Assembly: GCA_903831825.1 (NCBI GenBank)
Contig: CAIKZE010000287.1
Coordinates: 1 to 53,238 of the forward strand
Source of the DNA: an uncultured Lentisphaeria bacterium
GTDB taxonomy: Bacteria > Verrucomicrobiota > Lentisphaeria > Victivallales > Victivallaceae
DNA length: 53,238 nucleotides
Reading direction: 5' to 3'
Position 1 is the stretch's first letter. The number at the start of each line of letters is the position of its first letter. Of the stretch, positions 1-8,816 are shown piece after piece. The translations under genes were made by a program, and so were the position numbers. Under the pieces are notes generated by a model. That model was not told the origin of the DNA. It searched no databases and saw nothing but the letters and a program-made list of their open reading frames with translations.

Positions 1-180
1 CGCGAATCTGCTGAACAGGGGAATGATGGTGCGATGCGAAATCTTGGCGCGTGTTATTTTCACGGTATAGGTGTCGCCCAGAATGAAGTTGAAGGAATTA
101 AATGGTGGAATAGAGCTGTCCAACAGAGCGAGGAAGAATTAACGGAAGCGCTAAATTGCCAGGAAGATGAAACTGATTAA
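1..180 (+). CDS. Sel1-repeat protein, C-terminal fragment
   Basis: The reading frame is open from the first base and stops at TAA 178-180, giving 59 C-terminal residues. They contain one clear Sel1-like repeat: AEQGN..A..NLG.CYFHGIGV.QNEVEGIKWW..A. This is the alpha-helical TPR-like repeat of the Sel1 family, whose members usually act as protein-interaction scaffolds. The tail after the repeat is acidic. The 5' part of the gene, including any signal peptide, lies outside the window, so location and partners cannot be stated. The repeat pattern is unambiguous; the specific function is unknown. Confidence 0.85.
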   Translation, partial: RESAEQGNDGAMRNLGACYFHGIGVAQNEVEGIKWWNRAVQQSEEELTEALNCQEDETD

Positions 181-211
181 TTGTACGGAAGCCTCCAGAA
201 TAAAGTTAAAA

Positions 212-245
212 ACTCCAGAAGGTGCATTTTGCACTCTTCTGGAGT
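212..245 (+). terminator. Hairpin downstream of the Sel1 gene
   Basis: A perfect 9-bp outer stem (212-220 with 237-245) encloses a second 5-bp stem (222-226 with 230-234). It lies 31 bases after the Sel1 stop. There is no T-tract on the plus-strand side, but a T-run would follow the hairpin on the minus strand. It may be a plus-strand end, a bidirectional terminator or an RNA-stability hairpin. Confidence 0.45.
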
Positions 246-417
246 AAAATTAAGCAGGGTTCTTATCTGGAATGGCAATAGTCATTGAATCATATCGAAG
301 TCGTTTTGCTTCGATTTAAAGGCGGGGAGATCGGATATGAATTGTGCGTGGAATTGAATTTTACGGTCAGCAATCCAGTAGGGTTGAGATAGTGAAACGG
401 CGTATTTAAAAATCGTT

Positions 418-444
418 AATACGCAACTTTTGCGTATTTGTTTT
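418..444 (+). terminator. Hairpin with T-rich tail before the mini-ORF
   Basis: A perfect 9-bp inverted repeat (418-426 and 430-438) with a 3-base loop is followed by TGTTTTA. It lies 45 bases before the mini-ORF at 483. It could be an intrinsic terminator for upstream transcription, or the 5' structure of a short RNA carrying the mini-ORF. Confidence 0.45.
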
Positions 445-482
445 AGTGTCACAAGCTATTCAAAATAGAAAGGAGGTTTAAA

Positions 483-533
483 ATGCTGGTTGTAGTAATG
501 CTTGTATTATTTGGCAAAGCTACTTTTAAGTAG
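483..533 (+). CDS. Possible 16-residue hydrophobic peptide
   Basis: An ATG frame of 16 codons encodes MLVVVMLVLFGKATFK. It is preceded at the right spacing by a near-perfect Shine-Dalgarno (AAAGGAGG at 469-476, six bases before ATG). The peptide is a run of V, L, M and F followed by a basic end, enough for a short membrane segment. A strong intrinsic terminator begins 10 bases after the stop. The order hairpin, strong RBS, tiny ORF, terminator resembles type I toxin or small membrane peptide genes, or a leader-peptide unit. No antisense partner or regulated downstream gene is evident. It is a candidate only, since such a short frame can occur by chance. Confidence 0.4.
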   Translation: MLVVVMLVLFGKATFK

Positions 534-542
534 TCCAGTGCC

Positions 543-578
543 AGCAGTGAATGCCATTTCAGGCATTCACTGCTTTTC
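543..578 (+). terminator. Strong intrinsic terminator
   Basis: A perfect 13-bp stem (543-555 with 562-574) with a 6-base loop ends in TTTT. It closes the short transcript carrying the 16-codon ORF. The remaining bases to 849 hold only an AT-rich imperfect palindrome near 745-795 and no gene. Confidence 0.8.
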
Positions 579-849
579 AGTTTATACTCACCATCAATAA
601 TAACAACTTTTAACCGGTCACGCCTGGCCTATGTTACCTGCTCCGTTTTGTAAGACAGTGCCAGTATGTCATTGCTCCAGAAATATTTTTATTTAACCCC
701 TTAAAAATGGGCAAGTCAGATTAATCAGAAATAGAAGAATTAACATACTAGCCGAAATGTTTAAATAATGTTTAAATTTTAAACGATGTTTCAGCTTTTG
801 GCAGATTGATACAGGTATCGCTAAAAGGTTTATTTTGAGGCTAAAAAGA

Positions 850-926
850 TGGTGGGCGATGAGGGACTCGAACCCCCGACACCTTGGGTGTAAACCAAGT
901 GCTCTAGCCAACTGAGCTAATCGCCC
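850..926 (-). tRNA. tRNA-Val (anticodon UAC)
   Basis: On the minus strand the 7-bp acceptor stem GGGCGAT/ATCGCCC closes a full cloverleaf. A normal D arm follows, then an anticodon stem CTTGG/CCAAG with loop TTTACAC (anticodon TAC at 892-890) and a T arm with GGTTCGAGTCC. The discriminator base is A (853) and the CCA end is encoded at 852-850. The anticodon reads GUA-type valine codons. It stands alone between oppositely oriented transcription units; a minus-strand promoter candidate lies just upstream. Confidence 0.95.
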
Positions 927-953
927 GGACAAAGCGGTTCAAACCAGATGCAG

Positions 954-981
954 AACATACTATCTTTTAAGGAATTTGCAA
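954..981 (-). promoter_or_regulatory. Candidate sigma70 promoter for tRNA-Val
   Basis: On the minus strand TTGCAA (981-976), a 16-base spacer and TATGTT (959-954) lie about 28 bases before the tRNA 5' end. The match is moderate and the position is suitable. Confidence 0.4.
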
Positions 982-1147
982 GCAGCCGTACATAAAAAGA
1001 TACGGTTTTTCATGTACGATTCTTGATTATTTGAAACCCGAAGTTTTAAATAACGCAGCACCTTTAATTGAGTTCAGCGATAAATAAGGCACAGAAACAG
1101 AAAGACCGTTTTCCCATGATTCAATTGTTTTTACGGCATATTTATCA

Positions 1148-1176
1148 TTGAAATCAGATGAATTCCGAGATATAAT
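1148..1176 (+). promoter_or_regulatory. Sigma70 promoter of the RND efflux operon
   Basis: TTGAAA (1148-1153), a 17-base spacer and TATAAT (1171-1176) make a near-consensus promoter 65 bases before the adaptor start codon. The predicted leader holds a small GC hairpin (CCGGC/GCCGG, 1206-1218). No operator or adjacent regulator gene was recognised. Confidence 0.65.
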
Positions 1177-1240
1177 AACGCTCCCGTGGTTATTGTTTTC
1201 ATTTACCGGCCATGCCGGCCGGGTTTAAATCGGAGATTAT

Positions 1241-2407
1241 ATGTTGCTGATTAAAATTAAATTAATTTGTCTGAAGTGCGCAGGTTTATGCCTTGCCGTT
1301 CCGGCAATGAGTTTATTTTTGTTTTGTCAAACCGGTTGTTCAAAAAGTGAACCCGTCAAGCAGCCCATGCCCACGGTTCCGGTAATGGCGGAAAAAGCCG
1401 TGCTTAAAGATATGCCGCTGGAAATCAGAACGTTCGGAAATGTTGAGGCATTCAGCGAGGTGCCGATAAAAGTGATGGTTACCGGACCGATCAAGAAGAT
1501 TTATATTAAGCCTGGAGATTATGTCAAAAAAGGCGATATGCTGGTGCAGATAGATTCCCGCGCTTACGAGGCGACACTGAAGCAACTGCAGGCGACGCTG
1601 GCCCGCGATTCGGTAATTTATGAGGATGCAAACCGGCAGGCGGAGATGAAAGAAGGATTGTTGAAGCGTGGAGCCGCCGCGATTGATGAAACCAAACGAA
1701 TGCGGGCGATTGCCGATTCGGCGAAGTCCATGATCGAATCCAGCAAGGCGAATGTGGATAAGGCCACGCTTGACGTCGAATATTGCAGTATTCGTTCTCC
1801 GATAGACGGGCATGTGGGAGATTTGATAAATTACGAAGGCGCGGTCATGAAAGCAAATGACGCGGTGATTATGAATATTGCCCAGACCAAACCGATTTAT
1901 GTCAGCTTTTCCGTTCCGCAAGTGCATTTGCCGATGATTCAGAAATATATGGAACTCGGCAAGCTGTATGTTGACGCCAGGGTTCCGGCGGAAGGCGGCG
2001 CCCAGGAGCGCGGCGAACTGGCATTCGTTGATAATAACATCAATACCAACAGCGGAACTGTGCGGCTGAAAGGCACGTTTGAAAACAAAAGCGGAAAACT
2101 CTGGCCCGGCCAGTACGTTGATGTTGTGCTGGGCCTGACTCTTGATAAAAATAGAATTGTGGTACCGGCACAAGCAGTGCAGACCAGCCAGGACGGGAGT
2201 TATGTTTTTATCATTCGCGCTGATGACACGATTGCTGTCCGGCCTGTAATCATCGAGCGCTTTGCCGCCAAAGAAGCCATTATCAAATCCGGAATCGATG
2301 CCGGAGACACTGTAGTCACCGACGGTCATATCCGGCTTTATCCTGAAGCGAAGGTAAAAGTCAAATCCAGTCTGTCGGTGGTAGAGAACAACCCGTCGAA
2401 AAAGTGA
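1241..2407 (+). CDS. RND efflux periplasmic adaptor subunit (HlyD/AcrA family)
   Basis: 388 residues. The N-terminus is hydrophobic and ends in a TGC that may be a lipoprotein acylation site, so the protein is exported and probably membrane-anchored. A beta-barrel/lipoyl segment (VTGPIKKIYIKPGDYVKKGD, about 80-100) precedes an alpha-hairpin coiled coil (about 112-180). The second lipoyl half follows (SIRSPIDGHVGD), then C-terminal barrel domains containing LWPGQYVDVVL and VPAQAV. This is the standard order of AcrA/MexA-type adaptors linking an inner-membrane RND pump to an outer-membrane channel. It lies 7 bases before the pump gene. No TolC-type gene is in the window, so the channel must come from elsewhere. 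GGAG precedes the ATG. Confidence 0.9.
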   Translation: MLLIKIKLICLKCAGLCLAVPAMSLFLFCQTGCSKSEPVKQPMPTVPVMAEKAVLKDMPLEIRTFGNVEAFSEVPIKVMVTGPIKKIYIKPGDYVKKGDMLVQIDSRAYEATLKQLQATLARDSVIYEDANRQAEMKEGLLKRGAAAIDETKRMRAIADSAKSMIESSKANVDKATLDVEYCSIRSPIDGHVGDLINYEGAVMKANDAVIMNIAQTKPIYVSFSVPQVHLPMIQKYMELGKLYVDARVPAEGGAQERGELAFVDNNINTNSGTVRLKGTFENKSGKLWPGQYVDVVLGLTLDKNRIVVPAQAVQTSQDGSYVFIIRADDTIAVRPVIIERFAAKEAIIKSGIDAGDTVVTDGHIRLYPEAKVKVKSSLSVVENNPSKK

Positions 2408-2414
2408 GCAGGAT

Positions 2415-5400
2415 ATGAATATCTCCAGGATTTTTATTACGCGTCCGGTGATGACGACGCTGCTGACGCTGGGCATCCTGATTTTCGGGTTGATGTCCTA
2501 TCCCAAACTGCCGGTAAGCGATCTGCCGAATGTTGACATTCCAATAATCCTGGTACAGGCGGGCCTGCCGGGCGCAAGCCCGGAAACCATGGCTTCGGCA
2601 GTGGCCACTCCGCTGGAAAAACAGTTCTCGACCATCGCCGGCCTGGACACCATGACCTCTTCCAGCGCTTTGGGCACGACTTCGATCACTCTGCAATTCA
2701 GTCTTGACCGGAACATTGATTCCGCGGCGCAGGATGTGCAGTCGGCAATATCGCAGACGCTCAAGCAACTCCCCGCGGATATGCCCAGTCCGCCAACCTA
2801 CCTCAAGCTGAATCCCGGCGACCAGCCGATTTTGTATGTCGCGCTGACCAGTCCGACGCAGCCGCTGTCCATGCTGGATTATTATGCGCAGACGCTGATT
2901 TCACAGCGGCTCTCGACAATTGACGGCGTCGCCCAGGTTCAAGTTCTTGGTTCAAAAAAATACGCGGTCAGAATCCAGCTTGACCCGAAGTTGCTTTCCT
3001 CATGGAAAATCGGGATTGACGAAATTCAGACGGCAATCCAGAATGCCAATGTGAATCTGCCGACCGGCACGATTGACGGACGCTATAATTCCTATACCAT
3101 CCAGGCCAACGGACAGTTGTACCGCGCCGAATATTATAAACAAATCGTGGTAGGCTACCGGGACGGCGCGCCGATCCGGCTGCAGGATGTGGCGGAGGTA
3201 TATGACAGCGTGGAAACCAGCAAAACCCAGGCATGGTTCTGCCAGGGCGGAAAAATGTCTTCGTCAATCATCCTGGGAGTTCAACGCCAGCCGGGAACCA
3301 ATACGGTACAAGTCGCGACCGCCGTCAAAGAAGCGCTGGTGATTATCGGCAAGCAGCTTCCCGCATCGGTAAAAATGGTCGTGATGTTTGACCGCTCCGA
3401 ACCGATCAAATCCTCGGTTGCGGACGTTAAATTCACGATGATGCTGACTTTATTTCTGGTTGTTCTGGTTATTTTCTGGTTTCTCCGGAATATCCGCGCC
3501 ACGGTTATTCCCAGCCTTACGCTGCCGATGTCCATTGTCGGCACGTTTGTAGGCATGTATTTGCTGGGCTACAGTCTGGACAATCTTTCACTGATGGCGC
3601 TGACCCTGTCCATCGGTTTCGTGGTTGACGACGCAATTGTCATGCTGGAAAATATTTTCCGCCATCTGGAGATGGGCAAGTCGGTATATCAGGCGGCGCT
3701 TGACGGTTCCGGCGAAATTGCGTTTACTATCGTTTCGATGACGCTGTCACTTTCCGCGGTGTTTATTCCGGTGCTGTTCATGGGCGGGATTATCGGACGG
3801 CTTTTTCAGGAATTCGGCGTGACTATCGCGATTGCGGTACTGGTTTCCGGGCTGGTTGCCCTGACTTTGATCCCGATGCTGGCCAGTTTGTTCCTCAAAC
3901 CGCATATGATAAAACTGGAAAAAGAAGAAGTTGACGGCTCCGGACCCCAAACCGGAATTCTGGCATTTTATGATAAAACCTTGCGCTGGACCATCGGCCA
4001 CTGGGTTGCCGTAATGATTTTTTCATTTATCGTTCTTGTCGGCACCGGCGTTCTTTTCGCGGTTATTCCTAAAGGATTTATTCCTGATGAGGATATCAAT
4101 GCGCTGCTTGCGCAGACCGAAGCCGCGCAGGGGATCTCTTATGAATCCATGAAAGAACACCAGATTGCGGCGGCGGAAATTGTCATGGCGGACCCGGACG
4201 TGGAAGCGTTCATGTGCCGTGCCGGCGCCGGAGGCATGACTATGACCGGAAACTCCGGAATGCTCTTCATGCGGCTGAAACCGCGAAGTGAAAGAAAGAG
4301 AACTGCTCAGGATATCATGCAGGATTTGCGCAAAAAATTTACGGAGCTTCCCGGATTGAACGTCTATGTTCAGATGCTTCCGTCGATCAACACCGGCGGA
4401 AGGATATCTAAAGCGCAGTATCAATTCACCCTGCAAGGATCGGACATCGGCGAATTATACAGTTTCGCCGGCAAGGCCGAAAAGGAAATGTCCACGTTTG
4501 CCAATATCCAGGACGTGACCAGCGATCTGCGAGTCACCAATCCGCAACTCAATCTGGAGCTGAACCGCGAGAAAGCTTCGCTGCTGAATATTTCCGCAAC
4601 CCAGATTGAGAATGCGCTTTACAGCGCATTCGGCGAAAGGAAGATTTCCACTATTTACGCGGCGGACAACCAGTACAGCGTGCTGATGGAATTGAAAGAC
4701 GATTACAAGATGAACCAGGACGCGCTGTCCCTGCTTTATGTCCGTTCGCAGTCCGGACAACTGGTGCCGCTGAGCGATCTGGTGAAAATCAACCGGGCGG
4801 CCGGGCCGCTTATGGTCAATCATTCCGGACAATTGCCTTCGGTGACGATTTCTTTCAATCTTAAGCCGGACATCGCATTGAGCCAGGCGGTCAATGAAGT
4901 TGAAAGCAAAATCAACAGCAAAATGCCCTCTACGATAACGGCCAGCTTTCAAGGCAATGCCCAGGCATTCCAGAAATCAATGAAAGGGATGATCCTGCTG
5001 CTGATCGTCACGGTGCTTGTCATCTATATCATTCTGGGAATACTTTACGAGGATTATATTCATCCGATAACGATTCTTACCGCGCTGCCGTTTGCCGGAT
5101 TCGGCGCGCTGCTGTCCCTGCTGATTTTCAAAATAGAACTTTCGCTCTACGCGTTTGTCGGGATTATCATGCTGGTGGGGATCGTCAAGAAAAACGGGAT
5201 TATGATGATTGACTTTGCGCTGGTGTCACAGCGCGAGCACGGCAAGTCGGCAAAGGACGCGATTGTCGAGGCTTGCCTGGTGCGTTTCCGCCCGATTATG
5301 ATGACTTCGGCGGCGGCGGTTATGGCCGGTATTCCGCTGGCGATCGGCATCGGCGGCGGCGGCGAAGCCAGAAGGCCGCTGGGGATCACGCTGGTCGGCG

Positions 5401-5531
5401 GTCTTTTATTTTCACAACTGCTGACCCTCTATGTCACGCCGGTCTTCTTTGTTTGCCTGGAATATCTCAGACATAAATTCGGCAAACAAAAAGCGGGTTC
5501 CGCTGAAAACGTTGCTTCTCCGGCAAAATAG
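2415..5531 (+). CDS. RND multidrug efflux transporter (HAE1/AcrB-like)
   Basis: 1038 residues, full length for the family. The pattern is TM1, a large periplasmic loop, a TM2-6 block, a second loop and a TM8-12 block. TM4 carries the proton-relay pair Asp405-Asp406 in GFVVDDAIV, and TM10 carries the conserved lysine in VKKNG (about 925). The N-terminus NISRIFITRPV..., the PGASPE motif and the glycine-rich GIGGGGEARRPLG near TM11-12 are typical. It should exchange protons for drugs, bile-type amphiphiles or other compounds; substrate cannot be read from sequence. It is co-transcribed with the adaptor. Confidence 0.95.
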   Translation: MNISRIFITRPVMTTLLTLGILIFGLMSYPKLPVSDLPNVDIPIILVQAGLPGASPETMASAVATPLEKQFSTIAGLDTMTSSSALGTTSITLQFSLDRNIDSAAQDVQSAISQTLKQLPADMPSPPTYLKLNPGDQPILYVALTSPTQPLSMLDYYAQTLISQRLSTIDGVAQVQVLGSKKYAVRIQLDPKLLSSWKIGIDEIQTAIQNANVNLPTGTIDGRYNSYTIQANGQLYRAEYYKQIVVGYRDGAPIRLQDVAEVYDSVETSKTQAWFCQGGKMSSSIILGVQRQPGTNTVQVATAVKEALVIIGKQLPASVKMVVMFDRSEPIKSSVADVKFTMMLTLFLVVLVIFWFLRNIRATVIPSLTLPMSIVGTFVGMYLLGYSLDNLSLMALTLSIGFVVDDAIVMLENIFRHLEMGKSVYQAALDGSGEIAFTIVSMTLSLSAVFIPVLFMGGIIGRLFQEFGVTIAIAVLVSGLVALTLIPMLASLFLKPHMIKLEKEEVDGSGPQTGILAFYDKTLRWTIGHWVAVMIFSFIVLVGTGVLFAVIPKGFIPDEDINALLAQTEAAQGISYESMKEHQIAAAEIVMADPDVEAFMCRAGAGGMTMTGNSGMLFMRLKPRSERKRTAQDIMQDLRKKFTELPGLNVYVQMLPSINTGGRISKAQYQFTLQGSDIGELYSFAGKAEKEMSTFANIQDVTSDLRVTNPQLNLELNREKASLLNISATQIENALYSAFGERKISTIYAADNQYSVLMELKDDYKMNQDALSLLYVRSQSGQLVPLSDLVKINRAAGPLMVNHSGQLPSVTISFNLKPDIALSQAVNEVESKINSKMPSTITASFQGNAQAFQKSMKGMILLLIVTVLVIYIILGILYEDYIHPITILTALPFAGFGALLSLLIFKIELSLYAFVGIIMLVGIVKKNGIMMIDFALVSQREHGKSAKDAIVEACLVRFRPIMMTSAAAVMAGIPLAIGIGGGGEARRPLGITLVGGLLFSQLLTLYVTPVFFVCLEYLRHKFGKQKAGSAENVASPAK

Positions 5532-5684
5532 CGTTGGATTACAGCGATTTCATTGCGGACACGATTCTATCCCGGAAAACGGACATGTATCACCTTTTTA
5601 TCCGAAAATGCTTACAAAAATGTAACTTTAATAAAAAAGGTTGAAATCTTTTTACAAAACTGTTATTGCCGGCGAGTTTACTAT

Positions 5685-5712
5685 TTGAAAAATCGGAAAA
5701 ATACTGTATCAT
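5685..5712 (+). promoter_or_regulatory. Candidate promoter upstream of the TIR element
   Basis: TTGAAA (5685-5690), a 16-base spacer and TATCAT (5707-5712) lie immediately before the inverted-repeat element and about 350 bases before citrate synthase. If used, the gltA transcript would carry the whole element in its leader. Confidence 0.35.
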
Positions 5713-5727
5713 TATTTTTTCAACAGT

Positions 5728-6000
5728 TATACTCTGCACGGCTGAAAATTTAAAAATAGACGAGCGGGATTGTGGATTGGATTTTTTCGATCCGACTGAC
5801 CGGCGATATGAATATCGCCGGAAGGAGGAACGGAAAAATACGGACGCAAGACGCTCGTCGCAAAGCGGTTGCGATCTTTTGAGTTTGGATTCGCACTCTT
5901 CGAGCGCTTTCGATACCCCGGTATCGGCAGCCTCTCAGAATACGAACCAATTCTCAAAATATTCGCAATCTATGTTAAATTTTCAGCCGTGCAGAGTATA
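5728..6000. mobile_element. MITE-like element with perfect 26-bp terminal inverted repeats
   Basis: Bases 5728-5753 and 5975-6000 are perfect reverse complements over 26 bp, beginning TATACTCTGCACGGC. The 273-bp interior has no credible gene but is rich in small palindromes: 5800-5808 with 5813-5821, 5858-5863 with 5869-5874, and GATACC/GGTATC near 5921-5935. Open frames crossing it merely translate the repeats. No target-site duplication is obvious. The form fits a non-autonomous transposable element; a large structured leader of citrate synthase is the alternative. Confidence 0.6.
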
Positions 6001-6059
6001 GATTTAACGGGTATCCAAACGGATTTTATATAAGGTTATTTACAGATAAAGGGTAAATC

Positions 6060-7337
6060 ATGGAACAGAAATATGCCAGACTGATATTTGAAGATGACGG
6101 CAAAGAGATTCTTTTGCCGATAGTCGTTGGCACTGAAGGAGAGAAAGGGATTGATATTACCCGCCTCCGCAGGGATACCTCTTATATTACCGTTGATCCG
6201 GGTTTTGCCAATACCGGGGCCTGCTACAGCGAAATTACTTACATTGACGGAGAAAGAGGCATTTTAAGGTATCGCGGCATTCCGGTGGAAGACCTGGTTG
6301 ACAAGACCAGTTTTATTGAAACGGCGTATCTGCTGCTGCACGGCAAACTGCCGGCTCCGGATCAGCGCTCAAAGTTCTCCAATCTGTTAAATCTGAACTC
6401 AATGCTGCATGAAGACATGCGCCACTTTTTCGACGGATTCCCGAGAGGGGCGCATCCGATGCATATCCTGGCGACCATGATTAATGCGCTTTCAACTTTC
6501 TATCCGAACGTTGACGCGCTGTCGCTGAGCGAACATATTGACCTTTCCGCCGCCCGGCTGATTTCGACAGTTCGCACACTCGCCGCATTCGCCTATAAAA
6601 AATCCATTGGCGAACCTGTCGTATATCCCCGTCATGATCTGCCGTACTGCGCCAACTTTCTGAATATGATGTTCGACTCTCCGGTGGCGCCGTATGAGAT
6701 TGATGAAGAAGTGGTAAAAATATTGAACGTGCTGCTGATTCTGCACGCCGATCACGGACAGAACTGCTCGACCACGGCAGTAAGAATTGTCGGCAGCGCC
6801 CAGGTGAATCTTTATTCAACCATTTCCGCCGGCATCAGCGCGCTGTCCGGCCCGCTCCACGGCGGGGCAAATCAGGCGGTCATGGAAATGCTGCGCAGGA
6901 TTGAAAAGGACGGCAATGTCCAGAAATGGATTGACAAGGCAAAAGATAAAAGCAGTAATTTCAAACTGATGGGGTTCGGCCACCGCGTATATAAAACTTA
7001 TGACCCGCGCGCCGCCATCACCAAAAAGAAATGCCATGAGTTCCTGGAGAAGATGAATATCAAAGATTCGTTGCTGGATGTGGCAATGGAACTGGAAGCC
7101 GCCGCCCTTAAAGACGAATACTTCATTTCCAGAAACCTTTATCCGAACGTGGACTTCTACAGCGGCATCATCTATCGCGCCATCGGCATTCCGGAAAACA
7201 TGTTTACCGTGATGTTCGCGCTGGCCAGACTCCCCGGCTGGATCGCCCACTGGAAAGAAATGGTTGACGGCGACACCAAGATTTGCCGTCCGCGTGAAAT
7301 ATATATCGGCAAACCGCTCCGCAGAATAGAAGACTGA
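6060..7337 (+). CDS. gltA: Citrate synthase
   Basis: 425 residues, matching type II bacterial citrate synthases. It condenses acetyl-CoA and oxaloacetate to citrate in the cytoplasm. Active-site elements are visible: His232 in HADHGQN, His267 in PLHGGANQ, His308 in GFGHRVYKTYDPR and Asp365 in NVDFYSG. These correspond to the substrate-binding and catalytic His/His/Asp of the family. The N-terminal beta-rich region (about 1-50) and the DPGFANTG segment are also typical. AAAGGG precedes the ATG. The gene converges on the aldehyde dehydrogenase with only 8 bases between stops. Confidence 0.95.
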   Translation: MEQKYARLIFEDDGKEILLPIVVGTEGEKGIDITRLRRDTSYITVDPGFANTGACYSEITYIDGERGILRYRGIPVEDLVDKTSFIETAYLLLHGKLPAPDQRSKFSNLLNLNSMLHEDMRHFFDGFPRGAHPMHILATMINALSTFYPNVDALSLSEHIDLSAARLISTVRTLAAFAYKKSIGEPVVYPRHDLPYCANFLNMMFDSPVAPYEIDEEVVKILNVLLILHADHGQNCSTTAVRIVGSAQVNLYSTISAGISALSGPLHGGANQAVMEMLRRIEKDGNVQKWIDKAKDKSSNFKLMGFGHRVYKTYDPRAAITKKKCHEFLEKMNIKDSLLDVAMELEAAALKDEYFISRNLYPNVDFYSGIIYRAIGIPENMFTVMFALARLPGWIAHWKEMVDGDTKICRPREIYIGKPLRRIED

Positions 7338-7345
7338 TTGTTATC

Positions 7346-8728
7346 TTATTTTGACAGCAGACGGAGTATTTTCATTTTCCAGCCGCTGAACGGCGGATAT
7401 CGCAATGGAATGTCCAAGAGGTTGGATTTGACCATCACCGGTTTGTAGTGCGTAAAGGTATCGAATCCGGCTTTGCCGTGATATGCCCCCATACCGCTTT
7501 CGCCGACGCCGCCAAACGGCATCGAAGAGTTAATCAGGTGGGTTACAGTTTCATTGACACACATTCCGCCGGCGGGAACCCTGGAAATCAGCAGTTTCTT
7601 GTTGATTTTACTGTTGGAAAAATAATACAATGCCAGCGGTTTGGGCCGGGAGTTGATAAAATCAATTACGGCATGGATTTCTTCAAATTGGATTACCGGC
7701 AGAATCGGGCCGAAAATTTCTTCCTGCATTACCGGATCTTTGGTGGTCACGCCGTCGATGATTGTCGGCGCGATATACCGTTTTACCTGATCTTTTTCTC
7801 CGCCGCAGACAATCTCGCCGCTGTTCATCAGCGCGGAGAGGCGGTTAAAATGTTTTTCGTTGACAATCCTGGGGTAATCCGGACTGGCGGCAGGATCTTC
7901 CCCATAAAATTTCCGGATGTAATGCTTCATGCGTTCCAGCAGCGTAGTTTTTACTGAAGTATGCACATAAAGATAATCGGGGGCGACGCAGGTTTGTCCG
8001 GCATTCAGGAATTTGCCCCAGACAATCCGCCGGGCCGCCAGGTCGATATTGGCGTCGGCGTCAACAATGCATGGACTTTTTCCGCCGAGTTCCAGCGTCA
8101 CAGGGGTAAGATAATTGGCCGCCGCATGCATCACGGTTTTGCCGACGGAAGCGCTTCCGGTAAAGAAAATGTAATCGAACTTCTCCGCCAACAGTTCCTG
8201 CGCGATATATACTGATCCGGGAAAAATCGCGATGTACTGCGGCTCGAAAAGTTTGGTAATGATTTTGGTTATGACCGCCGCCGTCGCCGGGGCCTGCTCG
8301 GCCGGCTTAAGCACCACGCAGTTGCCGGCCGCGATGGCGGCGGCCAGCGGCCCCATCATAAGCTGGAACGGATAGTTCCAGGCGGAAAAAATCAGGACTG
8401 AGCCGTAAGGTTCCGGATAGATATAGCCTTTGGCCGGAAAGTTGTTTTTCGACACTCCGGCCCGTTTTTTTGCGGAAAATCCGGCAACATGGCGGCGCAT
8501 AAACGCGATATCGTCCAGCGCCATTCCGACCTCGGTGGCAAAAGCCTCAAAGCTGGACTTGCCAAGATCGGTATACAACGCGGCTAAAATTTCCGGCTCA
8601 AATTCCTTGACCGCGTTGAACAGTTTATCCAGTTCCGCCTGCCTGAAAGCGACAGACATGGTGAAACCGCACTGGAAATAACTTTTCTGCAGCGCAACCG
8701 TCTTCCTGATATCAATCGCCATGCTCAT
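7346..8728 (-). CDS. Aldehyde dehydrogenase family protein (class 3-like)
   Basis: Start chosen at the ATG at 8728 because GGAG lies nine bases upstream; an in-frame ATG at 8743 lacks an RBS. This gives 460 residues. Visible elements are FSAWNYPFQL, the NAD-site FTGSASVGK, the general-base glutamate in TLELGGKSP (about 213) and the catalytic cysteine in NAGQTCVAPDY (about 247). Length and motifs fit the short, often membrane-associated class 3 or coniferyl/fatty aldehyde dehydrogenases. The C-terminal WKMKILRLLSK is amphipathic. It oxidises an aldehyde with NAD(P)+; substrate not determinable. Confidence 0.9.
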   Translation of the reverse strand: MSMAIDIRKTVALQKSYFQCGFTMSVAFRQAELDKLFNAVKEFEPEILAALYTDLGKSSFEAFATEVGMALDDIAFMRRHVAGFSAKKRAGVSKNNFPAKGYIYPEPYGSVLIFSAWNYPFQLMMGPLAAAIAAGNCVVLKPAEQAPATAAVITKIITKLFEPQYIAIFPGSVYIAQELLAEKFDYIFFTGSASVGKTVMHAAANYLTPVTLELGGKSPCIVDADANIDLAARRIVWGKFLNAGQTCVAPDYLYVHTSVKTTLLERMKHYIRKFYGEDPAASPDYPRIVNEKHFNRLSALMNSGEIVCGGEKDQVKRYIAPTIIDGVTTKDPVMQEEIFGPILPVIQFEEIHAVIDFINSRPKPLALYYFSNSKINKKLLISRVPAGGMCVNETVTHLINSSMPFGGVGESGMGAYHGKAGFDTFTHYKPVMVKSNLLDIPLRYPPFSGWKMKILRLLSK

Positions 8729-8816
8729 GGTGTCAAGCTCCATTTCTCAGAACATTCTTAAAGTACCGTTGAATCACGACAACTTATAATTTGAGCACGA
8801 TTCTTGCCGGCGCAGA

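Noticed and set aside
693-932. 79-codon minus-strand frame containing the tRNA
   Set aside because: It begins inside tRNA-Val and reads through it; the tRNA explains the sequence.
1340-2476. 378-codon minus-strand frame over the RND adaptor
   Set aside because: Shadow of the adaptor gene, which has clear domains; the antisense product has no family resemblance.
5666-6001. 111-codon frame across the TIR element
   Set aside because: Both ends of the peptide come from the inverted repeats; the opposite strand gives mirror frames. No RBS or recognisable protein.
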